64,000 nucleotides of DNA, from the NCBI GenBank assembly GCA_002840905.1, contig PHDD01000009.1:62001-126000 (forward strand), written 5' to 3'. This stretch comes from Bacteroidetes bacterium HGW-Bacteroidetes-4. GTDB lineage: Bacteria > Bacteroidota > Bacteroidia > Bacteroidales > SZUA-534. A model generated the notes under the pieces. It searched no databases and was not told the origin of the DNA. It saw only the letters and a program-made list of their open reading frames with translations. Each line of letters opens with the position of its first letter. The stretch's first letter is position 1. Made by a program: the position numbers and the translations under genes. This document shows positions 45,785-55,786 of the stretch, piece after piece.

Positions 45785-47170
45785 TTGGACTTAAGTACCT
45801 ATCATAGCGTATATTTTGTTGGAATTGGCGGCATTGGCATGAGCGCGCTGGCTCGTTGGTTCAATCATGCGGGATTTCAGGTAGCCGGCTACGATAAAAC
45901 GCCTTCTGAAATAACCGACAAGCTGCAAAACGAGGGCATTTCCATTTCGTTCAACGAGGGAGTTGATGAAATTCCTGAAGCCTTTAAAAAGAAAGAAAAT
46001 GTTTTGGTGGTGTACACTCCGGCTATTCCCACAGAGCACGCGGGCTTCAACTATTTTAAAGAACAAGGTTTTCAGCTTATCAAACGTTCAGTAGCTCTGG
46101 GTTTATTAACCAAAAGTAAAGCAGGAATTGCCGTAGCCGGAACCCATGGTAAAACGTCGGTTTCAACAGCTATTGCCTGGCTTATGCAAGACCAGTGCAG
46201 TGCCTTTTTAGGAGGCATTTCAAAAAACATTGAATCGAATGTAATTATAAATGGAACAGCACCTTATGTGGTGGTTGAGGCCGATGAATACGATCGTTCG
46301 TTTCTGACTCTGTATCCTCAAATTGCTGTAATAACCGCCATGGATGCCGACCACCTCGATATTTATGGAAGTAAGGAGGCTATTTGGGATTCGTTTTATC
46401 AATTTATAAAACAAATCGATGCGCAAGGCACCTTAATCTATAAATTGGGTTTACCCATTGCAGAGAAACACAATAAGGACATTAGTCAGCTTACTTATGC
46501 TCTGGAAGATAATAAAGCCGATTTTTATGCAAAAGACATAACCGTTGTCGATGGCTATTTTCATTTTACCCTGGTTACTCCAACGGCCCAATTGCCGGGC
46601 TTTGTGCTTGGTATTCCGGGATTGTACAATCTTGAGAACGCTGTTGCCGCATTGAGTGCTGCCTTTATAGCAAAGCAAAATCCTGAACGGTTGAAGGAGC
46701 GTTTAAAACAGTTTAAAGGGGTAAAAAGGCGTTTCGAATTTCATGTTCTTTCCGGAAATCAGATTTACATCGACGATTATGCCCATCATCCACAGGAAAT
46801 TGATGCCTGCATTCAGTCCATCAGGCATTTGTATCCCAATAGGGAAATAACGGCTGTTTTTCAACCGCATTTGTATTCGCGTACCCGCGATTTTGCCGGA
46901 GCCTTTGCTCAAAGTCTCGATAGCTGCGACCGGGTAATTCTTTTACCGCTTTATCCGGCCCGGGAATTACCCATTGAGGGAGTTTCAAGCGAAATGTTGC
47001 TGGAGCTTATGCAATTAAAACATAAAGAAGTTTGTTTAAAAGAAAACCTGGTAACCCGAATTTTAGAATTGAACACTTCAATAGTGGTAACCATGGGAGC
47101 GGGCAATATCGATCAACTGGTTAAGCCTTTAAAAGAAGCTTTGTTAACTAAGTACGAAAAAAGTAAATGA
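45785..47170 (+). CDS. murC: UDP-N-acetylmuramate--L-alanine ligase
   Basis: 461 residues. Adds L-Ala to UDP-MurNAc. Opening YFVGIGGIGMSALARW, ATP loop AVAGTHGKTSVS (about 118-129), EADEYDRSFLTL and DDYAHHPQEIDA are all typical. Start is a TTG at 45785; the first in-frame ATG falls inside the Rossmann loop, so it cannot be the start. The stop overlaps ftsQ by 4 bases. Confidence 0.95.
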   Translation: MDLSTYHSVYFVGIGGIGMSALARWFNHAGFQVAGYDKTPSEITDKLQNEGISISFNEGVDEIPEAFKKKENVLVVYTPAIPTEHAGFNYFKEQGFQLIKRSVALGLLTKSKAGIAVAGTHGKTSVSTAIAWLMQDQCSAFLGGISKNIESNVIINGTAPYVVVEADEYDRSFLTLYPQIAVITAMDADHLDIYGSKEAIWDSFYQFIKQIDAQGTLIYKLGLPIAEKHNKDISQLTYALEDNKADFYAKDITVVDGYFHFTLVTPTAQLPGFVLGIPGLYNLENAVAALSAAFIAKQNPERLKERLKQFKGVKRRFEFHVLSGNQIYIDDYAHHPQEIDACIQSIRHLYPNREITAVFQPHLYSRTRDFAGAFAQSLDSCDRVILLPLYPARELPIEGVSSEMLLELMQLKHKEVCLKENLVTRILELNTSIVVTMGAGNIDQLVKPLKEALLTKYEKSK

Positions 47171-47958
47171 AGCACCTGAAAAACATAGCACCCTGGTTGA
47201 TATTACTGCTTTATGTGGTACTTGCCTTAAGTTTTATTTCAGCTCAACGCAAGGCGGTAGTTTGTAATAAAGTAGCAGTAAACATAACCGACGGTACAAG
47301 CAATTTTTTTATCGAGGAGCAGGATGTAATAAAAATGCTGAACGATAAAGGGGAAAAGCTTGTTGGGCAACCCATCGATGCCATTAACGTGAATTTTCTG
47401 GAAGATTTTTTTAAAGGAAATCCCTTGGTAAAGGAAGCTAATGTGTATCGAACCCTTGGTGGGGAGTTAAATGTTTCAATATCACAGCGAAAGCCAATCC
47501 TGCGAGTTATCAACAGCAAAAACGAGAGTTTTTATATCGACGACGAAGGATCAGCCATGCCATTATCAACCAAGTACACAGCCCACGTGCTGGTGGCTTC
47601 GGGGCAAATAAAACTATCGTATGCTCAGTTGAAAGCTGCTAAAAACAAGACAGATAAAGCCGAAACTGTGGATAATTCGCAACAGCAGTTTCTTGATTTA
47701 TTAAAGCTTGCCAGCTATATTTATCATGATCAATTCTGGAGGGCGCAAATAGAGCAAATCTATGTAAACAACGGCGAATTCGAATTAATTCCCCGGGTAG
47801 GCACGCACCTGATAGAATTTGGGGGCACCGATAACATGGAAAAGAAATTCAGAAACCTTAAGGCACTTTATCAGCAAGGCCTTTCTGTTACAGGATGGAA
47901 TAATTACAGTAAAATAAATTTAAAATATAACAAGCAGGTTATTTGCACTAAAAGATAA
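47167..47958 (+). CDS. ftsQ: Cell division protein FtsQ
   Basis: 263 residues: short cytoplasmic end, one membrane helix (about 8-25, IAPWLILLLYVVLALSFIS), then a periplasmic domain with a POTRA-like start (NFFIEEQDVIKMLNDKGEKLVGQPI) and beta-domain SQRKPILRVIN. Divergent from E. coli FtsQ, but topology and place between murC and ftsA fit. It bridges cytoplasmic and periplasmic parts of the divisome. Confidence 0.88.
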   Translation: MKHLKNIAPWLILLLYVVLALSFISAQRKAVVCNKVAVNITDGTSNFFIEEQDVIKMLNDKGEKLVGQPIDAINVNFLEDFFKGNPLVKEANVYRTLGGELNVSISQRKPILRVINSKNESFYIDDEGSAMPLSTKYTAHVLVASGQIKLSYAQLKAAKNKTDKAETVDNSQQQFLDLLKLASYIYHDQFWRAQIEQIYVNNGEFELIPRVGTHLIEFGGTDNMEKKFRNLKALYQQGLSVTGWNNYSKINLKYNKQVICTKR

Positions 47959-47963
47959 GTTGT

Positions 47964-49304
47964 ATGAATTCAAAGGAAAAAATTGTAGCGGCTATCGACA
48001 TTGGTACAACAAAAATTGTGGCCATAATAGGAAGAAAGAACGAAAAAGGGAAGATTGAAATTTTAGGTTATGGCAATACACCATCAACCGGTGTAAAACG
48101 TGGCGTAGTATTAAATATTGAACAAACGGTAAACGCCATTCGTCAGGCTGCCGACCTGGCCGAAGCGCAAGCCGGATTAAAGATAACCGAAGCCTATGTG
48201 GGTATTGCCGGGCAGCACATCCGCAGCATTCGTAACCGCGGGTACATTAACCGCGACTCTTACGATACTGAAATCTCGAACGAGGATGTCCAGTTTTTGG
48301 TAAGCGACATGCATAAAATTCCCATCGATGTAGGTGAAGAAATAATTCACGTTTTGCCACAAAGTTTTATTGTGGACAACGAAACCGGAGTAAAAAACCC
48401 GGTGGGAATGTACGGGAAAAGGCTCGAAGCTAATTTCCACATTGTAATCGGGCAAACGGCCGCATCGAATAATTTAAAGAAATGCGTTACCCGTGCCGGA
48501 ATCAAGGTGAAGAAACTTATTCTTGAACCTTTGGCCTCGTCCGATGCGGTGCTTACCGATGATGAAAAGGAAATAGGAGTTGCCCTGGTCGATATTGGCG
48601 GTGGAACTACCGATGTAGCGGTATTTTACGATGGAATCATCAGGCATACCGCTGTAATTCCCTTTGGAGGAAACATTGTAACCCAGGATATTAAGCAGGG
48701 ATGCAATATACTGGAACGCTACGCCGAGCAACTTAAGGTAAAATACGGTTCGTCGCTGGCCGATAAAGCCCAGGAAAACAAAGTGGTTAGTATCCCCGGA
48801 ATTAACGGCCGCCCACCCAAAGAAATCTCTTTTAAAAATCTGGCGAACATTATTCAGTCGCGTATGGAGGAGATTATTGCCCAGGTGGTTTTTGAGATTG
48901 AAGCCTCGGGAATGGGTAAGTTGTTGGGTGCCGGTGTAGTAATTACCGGTGGCGGAGCCATGCTCAAGAACCTGAGTCAGCTGGTGGCATACAAAACCGG
49001 AATGGACGTTCGCATTGGTTACCCCATCCAAAGCCTGCACAGCGATGTGGTTGGAGAGATTAACCAGCCTATGTTTGCTACCTCGGTGGGTTTAACCCTT
49101 ACGGGTTTTAACGAAGACGGGGCCTGCGAAATTCAAAGCAAAGCCACTTTAGAAGCTGAAAAGGCCAAAGCCAAAGTGGATGAAGAAGAATTTGAAGTTA
49201 AAACCAAAGCAGAAGCAGCTTCAAAAAAGAACGGTAAAAAGAACATTGCTTCCTTGTTCGATAAGCTGGGTGAATTCTTTGATGTAGACGATCAACAAAT
49301 GTAA
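47964..49304 (+). CDS. ftsA: Cell division protein FtsA
   Basis: 446 residues, actin-like ATPase that tethers FtsZ to the membrane. AAIDIGTTKIVAIIG (10-24), VDIGGGTTDVAVF and GAGVVITGGGAMLKNL are the ATP-binding motifs; the SHS2 1C region lies near residues 85-165. The C-terminal 60 residues are a charged, Lys/Glu-rich linker (EAEKAKAKVDEEEFEVK) and a last helix IASLFDKLGEFFD that can serve as the membrane-targeting helix. The gap to ftsZ is 70 bases. Confidence 0.95.
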   Translation: MNSKEKIVAAIDIGTTKIVAIIGRKNEKGKIEILGYGNTPSTGVKRGVVLNIEQTVNAIRQAADLAEAQAGLKITEAYVGIAGQHIRSIRNRGYINRDSYDTEISNEDVQFLVSDMHKIPIDVGEEIIHVLPQSFIVDNETGVKNPVGMYGKRLEANFHIVIGQTAASNNLKKCVTRAGIKVKKLILEPLASSDAVLTDDEKEIGVALVDIGGGTTDVAVFYDGIIRHTAVIPFGGNIVTQDIKQGCNILERYAEQLKVKYGSSLADKAQENKVVSIPGINGRPPKEISFKNLANIIQSRMEEIIAQVVFEIEASGMGKLLGAGVVITGGGAMLKNLSQLVAYKTGMDVRIGYPIQSLHSDVVGEINQPMFATSVGLTLTGFNEDGACEIQSKATLEAEKAKAKVDEEEFEVKTKAEAASKKNGKKNIASLFDKLGEFFDVDDQQM

Positions 49305-49374
49305 ATACGAATAGCCTTTCCCATCCGTTTTAATGCCGTTAAACGGGTAAAGAGGGGCATAAAATTGAAAAATT

Positions 49375-50901
49375 ATGGCTGAAGAATTAATGCATTTCGA
49401 CTTACCTCGCGATAAATCGTCAATTATAAAGGTAATTGGTGTGGGAGGTGGCGGAGGCAATGCCGTAAATCATATGTACAAGCAGGGCATTACCGATGTC
49501 GATTTTATTATTTGTAATACCGACGCCCAGGCAATCAACAGCAGTCCGGTACCCATTAAGGTGCAATTGGGCGAAACACTCACCCAGGGACGCGGGGCCG
49601 GTAACAAACCCGAACAGGGACGGCAGGCTGCCATTGAAAGTCTGGATAAAATATCGGAAATTCTTTCGCACAACACCAAAATGGTATTTATTACTGCAGG
49701 TATGGGCGGAGGTACAGGAACAGGAGCCGCTCCGGTAATTGCCGAAGAAGCCCGCGATCTGGGAATTCTTACCGTAGGTATCATTACCCTGCCTTTCCGC
49801 TTCGAAGGAAAACGCCGCATGAACCAGGCCATCGAAGGACTTACCAAAATGCGTGAACACGTTGACGCGCTGCTGGTAATAAACAACGAAAAGCTACGCG
49901 AGATTTATGGCGACTTGCCCTTATCGCAGGCTTTTGGCCGGGCTGACAATGTATTAACTGTAGCGGCCAAAGGTATTGCCGAAATTATCACCGTTCATGG
50001 TTCGGTAAATGTTGACTTTGCCGATGTACACACCGTAATGGCAAAAAGCGGGGTAGCGCTCATGGGCTCTGCAACGGCATCGGGCCCAAACCGGGCCATG
50101 ATGGCCATTGAAGAAGCACTGACATCGCCCTTATTGAACAACAACGATATTAAAGGCGCCAAAAATATACTGCTGAATATTGCCAGCGGTCCCGACGATG
50201 AGGTGCGTATGGACGAGATTGGTCAGATTACCGATTATGTGCAGGAATCGGCCGGAATGACTGCCGATATCATCTGGGGAAATACCCTCGATGAGTCGCT
50301 GGGCGATAAGATTGGAATCACCATAATTGCTACGGGTTTTGGTTCCGACAGCATTCCCGAATTAGTTGCCCATCAGGAAGGTCAGAAGATTTCCTTTCCC
50401 CTCGATGTCGATAAAAAGCCCGAGGGTAACCATACAGCCACTAGGCAGGCTGAGGCTTCGGAAAATCTGCCTAGCGACGAAATCCCCTTTGAAGTTATCG
50501 ATAAGGCAAACCCTGATGAAGCGGAAGTCCTGCATTTCAACTTAAACGACGACGAATCGACCGATGAGGAATTAATTGAACGTTTCGATTTGTTTGGCGA
50601 GGAAAAATCGGTTCGCTCAAAACCCCAGGCCGAACAACTGGATTTGGGAATTTTTGGATCTGAGAAACCGGAGGGCATGCCGTCCGATAAAGCGACCAAA
50701 CCCCGTATCACCTATAAAACAGAACAGGACATTGAAGCGCTCGAAAGCGAACCGGCCTATAAGCGCAAGCAAATTGAACTGGAGGAAACCGAAGAGCTGA
50801 TTCAAGACGAAAAAGAAGTATCGCGTTTCACTTTAACCGACGAAGAAGGCGGAACCCGCATCAGCCAGGAAAACTCTTTTTTGTTTGATAAACCCGATTG
50901 A
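49375..50901 (+). CDS. ftsZ: Cell division protein FtsZ
   Basis: 508 residues: GTPase of the tubulin fold that forms the Z-ring. GVGGGGGNAVNHM (about 22-34), GGGTGTGAAPVIAE (tubulin signature) and VDFADVHTVM are normal. From about residue 325 to the end is a long acidic, low-complexity linker, common in Bacteroidota. It ends ENSFLFDKPD, matching the form N..L.D..D of the C-terminal peptide by which FtsA and others bind FtsZ. The stop is TGA, showing TGA is used as a real stop here. Confidence 0.96.
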   Translation: MAEELMHFDLPRDKSSIIKVIGVGGGGGNAVNHMYKQGITDVDFIICNTDAQAINSSPVPIKVQLGETLTQGRGAGNKPEQGRQAAIESLDKISEILSHNTKMVFITAGMGGGTGTGAAPVIAEEARDLGILTVGIITLPFRFEGKRRMNQAIEGLTKMREHVDALLVINNEKLREIYGDLPLSQAFGRADNVLTVAAKGIAEIITVHGSVNVDFADVHTVMAKSGVALMGSATASGPNRAMMAIEEALTSPLLNNNDIKGAKNILLNIASGPDDEVRMDEIGQITDYVQESAGMTADIIWGNTLDESLGDKIGITIIATGFGSDSIPELVAHQEGQKISFPLDVDKKPEGNHTATRQAEASENLPSDEIPFEVIDKANPDEAEVLHFNLNDDESTDEELIERFDLFGEEKSVRSKPQAEQLDLGIFGSEKPEGMPSDKATKPRITYKTEQDIEALESEPAYKRKQIELEETEELIQDEKEVSRFTLTDEEGGTRISQENSFLFDKPD

Positions 50902-50937
50902 TACCGACTGTTGGCATACATTTTCCTGCGGAGTATT

Positions 50938-52512
50938 TCAGGTTTGAATGCTCCGCTTTTTTATTTCAAAACCACCGGTAAGCTGTTTCTGCCTGATGAC
51001 CTCCTGTACGCGAACCCCGCTGATTTTACTCTCGAGCCACGAAATAATGTCGAGATACAAAAACGGTCTTTTTTCATAGGGATCCTTGCGCAGCAACTTA
51101 AGTTCGTCCAGTAAACTGCAAAAGGCATCGGTAAGCTTATCCTGGGGCAAGCTGGGCAGACGGCGCAGGAAAAAAAGTATCTCTTTTTGTGCCCGGTGCA
51201 AATCTTTCATCTTCGATAAAAAGCGGTAAGTAGTGCGCACCAGGTATTCTATCAATTCATAGTTCTGCATCTCAAAGTGAGCCATTAAATTCAGGATGCG
51301 GGCAAAACATTGCAGGTCGGAGCGCAGCTCGGCATCTTTATAATTAATAACCAGGTTCAGGTACTTTATGGTGTTTTTGTAGTCGTCGCTGCCAAAATAC
51401 AAACAGGCTATCTTGTAATAAAATATTAGCACCATGTGGTTGTCGAGGTAGATTTCGTTGGTCTCGATAAAAGTCACAATTTTGGGCACATGACGGGTTC
51501 CCTCGGTAAAAGTTCCGGTCATAAAGTGGCGGTTGATGGTGTGGATAAAATAATGATACCAAAACAGCAGTTCCACATTTTTGGTAAACGTTCCCTGATG
51601 CGCTTCGGCAAAGGCTTCGAGTTCCAGTAGGCCTTTTTCAAAACGGCCAAAGTCGCCGGCAAAGTAAAGCCCTTCGAGCATGTTGTTCATGCCTTTTATA
51701 TAAAGCTCGGTATTGGCGCTTAGGGTTTCGGGAGTGTTCTTAATCAGTTCAACCCACTTGAGCGAATAGCGGTATTGCATCAAAAAGTCTTGGATGATTA
51801 GGTAGTACCAAACATGCGACTGGTACAAATACAATTTCTCGGAAAAACCCAGCTTGTCGAAGCTGAATGCGGGCATGTTCTCGTGAAAAAAGTCGGTAAT
51901 AGCCAACTGGTCTTCTTCGCTCTGCACATACCCATGCTTCAGGTAAAATCCATAAAGCTTTAATGCCAGGTTCGACAAGGCTCCCGCCAGGGTTAAACGC
52001 TGGTTCAGTACATCCGATTCCAGCGACAACTCATCGGCCCGGTTCTCGAGGCTACGCGTTATGTATTGCGATTCAATCAGCTTCTCAAATTCAATCATTT
52101 CAAAGTAAAGCAGCTCCCGCTCTGTTTTCATTGCCTGCATTTTGGCTTTTTCAAGCATAATTAAACTTTGCCGGTACAGTGCCTTGTTGTAAAGTATCTT
52201 GGCGTAATCGAGCTGTTGACGCAGGCTCACATCCACATCGCTGCCCTGGGCCGAGAGCCGCAGACTCACCAAAAGGTTTTTTTGCAGGTTTGCTTTTAGG
52301 TTGGGAAGCTGAGTGGGTTTAATTTCGGGTACCTTATGCAGTATTTCTTCCTCGCTGTAGTCCTTTTGTTTGTCAATCACATTAAACAGCGACAGAAACT
52401 TGGCGTTATCGTCGCTGCCAATGCGGTTGGCATACAGTTTAAAGTTGCGCTTTTCGGCTTTGGTAAGCGATTTTATCAGCTTAAATAAGTGATCAGTTTG
52501 CTGTCTGGCCAT
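50938..52512 (-). CDS. Helical-repeat (TPR-like) protein, function unknown
   Basis: 524 residues with no signal peptide or membrane segment, almost all helix. Pairs of helices spaced about 35-40 residues, with aromatic/small packing positions as in TPR-like proteins, are visible (ILYNKALYRQSLIMLEKAK, YYKIACLYFGSDDYKNTIKYLNLV). The first 100 residues (LFKLIKSLTKAEKRNFKLYANR) are conserved in Bacteroidota homologues as I recall them. It probably binds proteins, but no function can be given. It converges on ftsZ. Confidence 0.7.
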   Translation of the reverse strand: MARQQTDHLFKLIKSLTKAEKRNFKLYANRIGSDDNAKFLSLFNVIDKQKDYSEEEILHKVPEIKPTQLPNLKANLQKNLLVSLRLSAQGSDVDVSLRQQLDYAKILYNKALYRQSLIMLEKAKMQAMKTERELLYFEMIEFEKLIESQYITRSLENRADELSLESDVLNQRLTLAGALSNLALKLYGFYLKHGYVQSEEDQLAITDFFHENMPAFSFDKLGFSEKLYLYQSHVWYYLIIQDFLMQYRYSLKWVELIKNTPETLSANTELYIKGMNNMLEGLYFAGDFGRFEKGLLELEAFAEAHQGTFTKNVELLFWYHYFIHTINRHFMTGTFTEGTRHVPKIVTFIETNEIYLDNHMVLIFYYKIACLYFGSDDYKNTIKYLNLVINYKDAELRSDLQCFARILNLMAHFEMQNYELIEYLVRTTYRFLSKMKDLHRAQKEILFFLRRLPSLPQDKLTDAFCSLLDELKLLRKDPYEKRPFLYLDIISWLESKISGVRVQEVIRQKQLTGGFEIKKRSIQT

Positions 52513-52695
52513 TGTAGTAACATTTTGTGTTTTATGGGTTCAAACTATTGAATACCAATAATTACTTTCGATAAACTTACAGTTTGACAAGCGTAGTCGG
52601 CAAATTTATTATTTTTTATTATTAAAATGGCAATTCTATTTTTACCCGGTCAAATTTAAGTGCTTATTAATTAAAAAACCACTTTAAACCTATAA

Positions 52696-52977
52696 ATGAT
52701 GTCAACTTTTGAGAGAAATCCACGGCCCCTGCTTAGTCAGAAGGTTTTAAACCAAATGGTAAAGACGCTGCATTCCAGAGTTTTATACGATGCCCGGCTT
52801 GCTGCTAAGCTGCTTGGTTTTATGCAGGAACAGGGTTTATCGGTACCCGAGAGCCTTAGCGAAAGCAAACCAGCTCCCATTCCAGTTAGTTTTTCCACAA
52901 AATCGGCATCGCATCATATACAAAACCTGCGAAGCGCCTTTGAGGGTATTGCTGAGGTGGAACAGGTTATGGAATAA
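52696..52977 (+). CDS. Small protein upstream of leuA, function unknown
   Basis: 93 residues, starting [19 protein letters not shown]. Charged helices, no signal peptide or TM. It ends 68 bases before leuA in the same direction and may be co-transcribed. Its base use and clear start suggest a real gene; I recognise no family. Confidence 0.55.
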   Translation: MMSTFERNPRPLLSQKVLNQMVKTLHSRVLYDARLAAKLLGFMQEQGLSVPESLSESKPAPIPVSFSTKSASHHIQNLRSAFEGIAEVEQVME

Positions 52978-53045
52978 ACCTTTTATTTTTTGCCCAACGA
53001 ATACCTGGGCGGCAATTACTTTGTATTAAACTAAAACCAAAAATA

Positions 53046-54539
53046 ATGGCTGCAGATAAAGTTTACATTTTTGATACCACCTTGCGCGACGGCGAACAAG
53101 TGCCCGGTTGCCAATTAAACACCATTGAGAAAATTGAAGTGGCCAAAGCACTCGAGGAATTGGGGGTCGATGTGATTGAAGCCGGATTCCCCATATCGAG
53201 TCCCGGCGATTTCAATTCGGTTGTCGAGATTTCGAAGGCGGTTAGTTCCCCCACCATCTGTGCGCTCACGCGGGCAGTGAAAAAAGACATTGAAGTGGCT
53301 GCCGAGGCACTGAAACACGCCAAACGCGGACGCATACATACCGGTATCGGAACTTCATATTACCACATTAAATACAAACTCAATTCGAACGAAGACGATA
53401 TAGTACAGCGAGCCATAGAGGCCGTTAAATATGCCCGTCGTTTTGTCGACGATGTGGAGTTTTATGCCGAAGATGCCGGCCGTTCCGACAATGCTTTCCT
53501 GGCACGCGTTACCGAAGCCGTGATTAAAGCCGGAGCAACGGTAATTAATATTCCCGATACCACCGGTTATTGCCTGCCTACCATGTACGGCGAAAAGATA
53601 GCCTATTTAATGAACCATGTACCAAACATCGACAAGGCCATTCTGTCCACCCATTGTCATAACGACCTGGGCATGGCTACCGCCAACTCAATTATGGGGG
53701 TGATGAATGGTGCCCGGCAGGTTGAGGTTACCCTGAATGGAATTGGCGAACGGGCCGGCAATACCTCGCTCGAAGAGGTGGTGATGACGTTAAAGAGCCA
53801 TCAGGACCTGAACCTGTACACCGACATTCAAACCAAAAAGATTATGAAGACCAGCAGGCTGGTTGCTTCGCTGATGAACATGCCTGTGCAGGCCAACAAA
53901 GCCATTGTGGGTAAGAATGCCTTTGCCCACTCATCGGGAATTCATCAGGACGGAGTCATCAAGAATCGCGAGAATTACGAAATTATCGATCCAAAAGAGG
54001 TGGGTGTGAACGAATCGGAAATTATTCTGACTGCCCGCAGCGGTCGGGCCGCTCTGAAACACCGGCTCGATATTCTGGGTTATAAACCCAATGGCGACCT
54101 CGACGCCATTTACGAACGCTTTCTGGAGCTGGCCGACCAAAAGAAACAGGTAAACGACAACGATTTGGAGTTACTGGTAAACCTGAATAAAAAGGGGAAC
54201 CGCAGCATTAAGCTCGACTACCTGCACATTTCAACCGGTACTGCACCCGAAACCATGGCCACCGTTCGCCTCGACATTAACGGCAACCTGCAATCGGCTA
54301 CTGCATCGGGCAACGGCCCCGTTGATGCCTCGTTTAATGCGGTAAAAGAAGTGGTTAAACGCAAGCTCCATCTCGAGGAATTTCTGATTCAGGCCATCAC
54401 CAAAGGTAGTAACGACCTGGGTAAGGTGCATGTGCAGGTAAAAAATGGTTCGGCCATTTATCACGGCTTCTCAGGCAGCACCAACATACTAACAGCCAGT
54501 GTTGAAGCTTACATCGATGCCATTGCTAAAATGCGCTGA
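53046..54539 (+). CDS. leuA: 2-isopropylmalate synthase
   Basis: 497 residues. Condenses acetyl-CoA with 2-oxoisovalerate, the first leucine-specific step. TIM-barrel motif [14 protein letters not shown] (about 8-21), [11 protein letters not shown] (metal-binding HxH), [15 protein letters not shown] and [10 protein letters not shown] are visible, and residues about 380-497 form the regulatory LeuA dimer domain (feedback by leucine). The leuB, leuC and leuD genes are not adjacent. Homocitrate or citramalate synthase is an alternative within this family, but the VPGCQL form is that of Bacteroidota LeuA. Confidence 0.88.
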   Translation: MAADKVYIFDTTLRDGEQVPGCQLNTIEKIEVAKALEELGVDVIEAGFPISSPGDFNSVVEISKAVSSPTICALTRAVKKDIEVAAEALKHAKRGRIHTGIGTSYYHIKYKLNSNEDDIVQRAIEAVKYARRFVDDVEFYAEDAGRSDNAFLARVTEAVIKAGATVINIPDTTGYCLPTMYGEKIAYLMNHVPNIDKAILSTHCHNDLGMATANSIMGVMNGARQVEVTLNGIGERAGNTSLEEVVMTLKSHQDLNLYTDIQTKKIMKTSRLVASLMNMPVQANKAIVGKNAFAHSSGIHQDGVIKNRENYEIIDPKEVGVNESEIILTARSGRAALKHRLDILGYKPNGDLDAIYERFLELADQKKQVNDNDLELLVNLNKKGNRSIKLDYLHISTGTAPETMATVRLDINGNLQSATASGNGPVDASFNAVKEVVKRKLHLEEFLIQAITKGSNDLGKVHVQVKNGSAIYHGFSGSTNILTASVEAYIDAIAKMR

Positions 54540-54701
54540 TAAAAGATAAAATAGTGGCAAAGATTTATCCTCTTTTGCCTTCCGCCCCTTACCGGAGGCA
54601 AGGCCACGCTTATAACACCAGGTGCTACCCCGGATAGTCAGCTTCCGGGGTGGTCCGGTGGCTTAACTTCGGTTAATGTTGTGTTTTCTTTTAGCTTTAT
54701 G
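54540..54701. other. Structured intergenic stretch after leuA
   Basis: It holds a perfect 8-bp hairpin ACCCCGGA/TCCGGGGT (54627-54634 with 54644-54651) and a GCCTTCCG/CGGAGGC stem near 54577-54600. No gene is seen. It may be a 3'-UTR structure or a REP-like element. Confidence 0.5.
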
Positions 54702-54730
54702 CCTCCCCAATGCGGGGAGGTTTTTTCTTT
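54702..54730 (+). terminator. Terminator downstream of leuA
   Basis: Perfect 7-bp stem CCTCCCC/GGGGAGG (54702-54708 with 54714-54720), 5-base loop, then TTTTTT. Confidence 0.85.
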
Positions 54731-54836
54731 ACTCCCTTTCCCTGGGGCTACCCAATCAATTATGCAGAAAAACTAAAGCAAACGGCCGGAATCCCCAAAG
54801 GTGTTTCGTTTTATATTGTAACTACAGGTTTCAAAA

Positions 54837-54893
54837 CCGATGCGCATCGCTTTTAATCCGATGCGCATTGCTTTTAATCCGATGCGCATCGGA
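54837..54893. repeat. Three 21-bp-spaced GATGCGCATC palindromes
   Basis: Units of 21 bases start at 54837, 54858 and 54879. Each has the 10-base palindrome GATGCGCATC (54839-54848, GATGCGCATT at 54860-54869, 54881-54890) and a CTTTTAAT spacer. The stretch lies between the converging leuA and truC genes, and no gene is seen in it. Confidence 0.8.
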
Positions 54894-54988
54894 TGGAGAT
54901 TGTCACACGTGAAAATTTTCTTTTTCAAGGCAGGAAAATAAACTAAGCTCCTTTAGCGATGAAGTATTTGTGGTAAAGCAATGCCGGG

Positions 54989-55672
54989 TTACTGCCAGCC
55001 CATTAAGGCCATCACGCGTTGAAATTCGGGGCCGGGTTTGGCACTGATGCTTACCGCCTGACCGCTTATGGGGTGGATAAATTCCAGTTGCCGGGCGTGG
55101 AGCAGCATCTCGGTCATTTGCCAGCGCTCTTTAAACAGCCGGTTTTGCTTGTTGCAACCGTGCGGCCTGTCGCCAATAATGGGATGAAAGATGTGGGCAA
55201 AGTGCTTACGCAACTGATGCATCCGTCCGGTTTGGGGGCGGGCTTCGATTAGCGAATAGCGGCTGGTGGGGAATTTCCCGAAAGGCACGTCGAGCTCCGC
55301 CCTTTGCAGGGTGTTAAAATGTGTAAGGGCCTCCTGAACTTTGCCCTTGTCGTTGGTCAGCGGGTAGTCGATGGTTCCCTGGTCGGGGGTGTGGCCACGT
55401 ACAATGGCCAGGTACGTTTTTTTAACCCGGTTTTCGGCAAAAAGCTGCTGCATAAGGCTGTTGGTTGTTTCGTTCAGCGCAAAAAGCAACACACCGCTTG
55501 TTTTACGGTCGATGCGGTGACAGGGGAACACATGGGTTCCCAACTGGTTGCGCAGTTCCTGCACGGCAAAAACGCGGGATTCGTCGGCATACTTCGACCG
55601 GTGTACCAGCAGTCCGGGGGGTTTGTTTATGGCCACCAGATGCGCATCGCTATAAATAATTTCGAGTGGCAT
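54989..55672 (-). CDS. truC: tRNA pseudouridine synthase TruC-like
   Basis: 227 residues of the RluA family. PCHRIDRKTSGVLLFAL has the catalytic Asp55 within HRIDRKTSG. It lacks an S4 domain, and the opening PLEIIYSDAHLVAINKPPGLLVHRS and total length fit TruC (tRNA U65). Further motifs: KTYLAIVRG, RPQTGRMHQLRKH and IIGD. The gene stands alone. Confidence 0.87.
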   Translation of the reverse strand: MPLEIIYSDAHLVAINKPPGLLVHRSKYADESRVFAVQELRNQLGTHVFPCHRIDRKTSGVLLFALNETTNSLMQQLFAENRVKKTYLAIVRGHTPDQGTIDYPLTNDKGKVQEALTHFNTLQRAELDVPFGKFPTSRYSLIEARPQTGRMHQLRKHFAHIFHPIIGDRPHGCNKQNRLFKERWQMTEMLLHARQLEFIHPISGQAVSISAKPGPEFQRVMALMGWQ

Positions 55673-55786
55673 GTGCTATGGTTTTGCCTGCGAAGATAGG
55701 ATTTTATAAAAGGAAAAAAGCAGCGGGCCAAAACTTTAGCCTTTTATGGCGGCATGTAACAACGGGTATCAAGGTGTCGGCGGTTT

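Noticed and set aside
55640-55655. Fourth GATGCGCATC-like site at the start of truC
   Set aside because: It falls in codons for the conserved SDAHL segment of the RluA family, so it is explained by coding.
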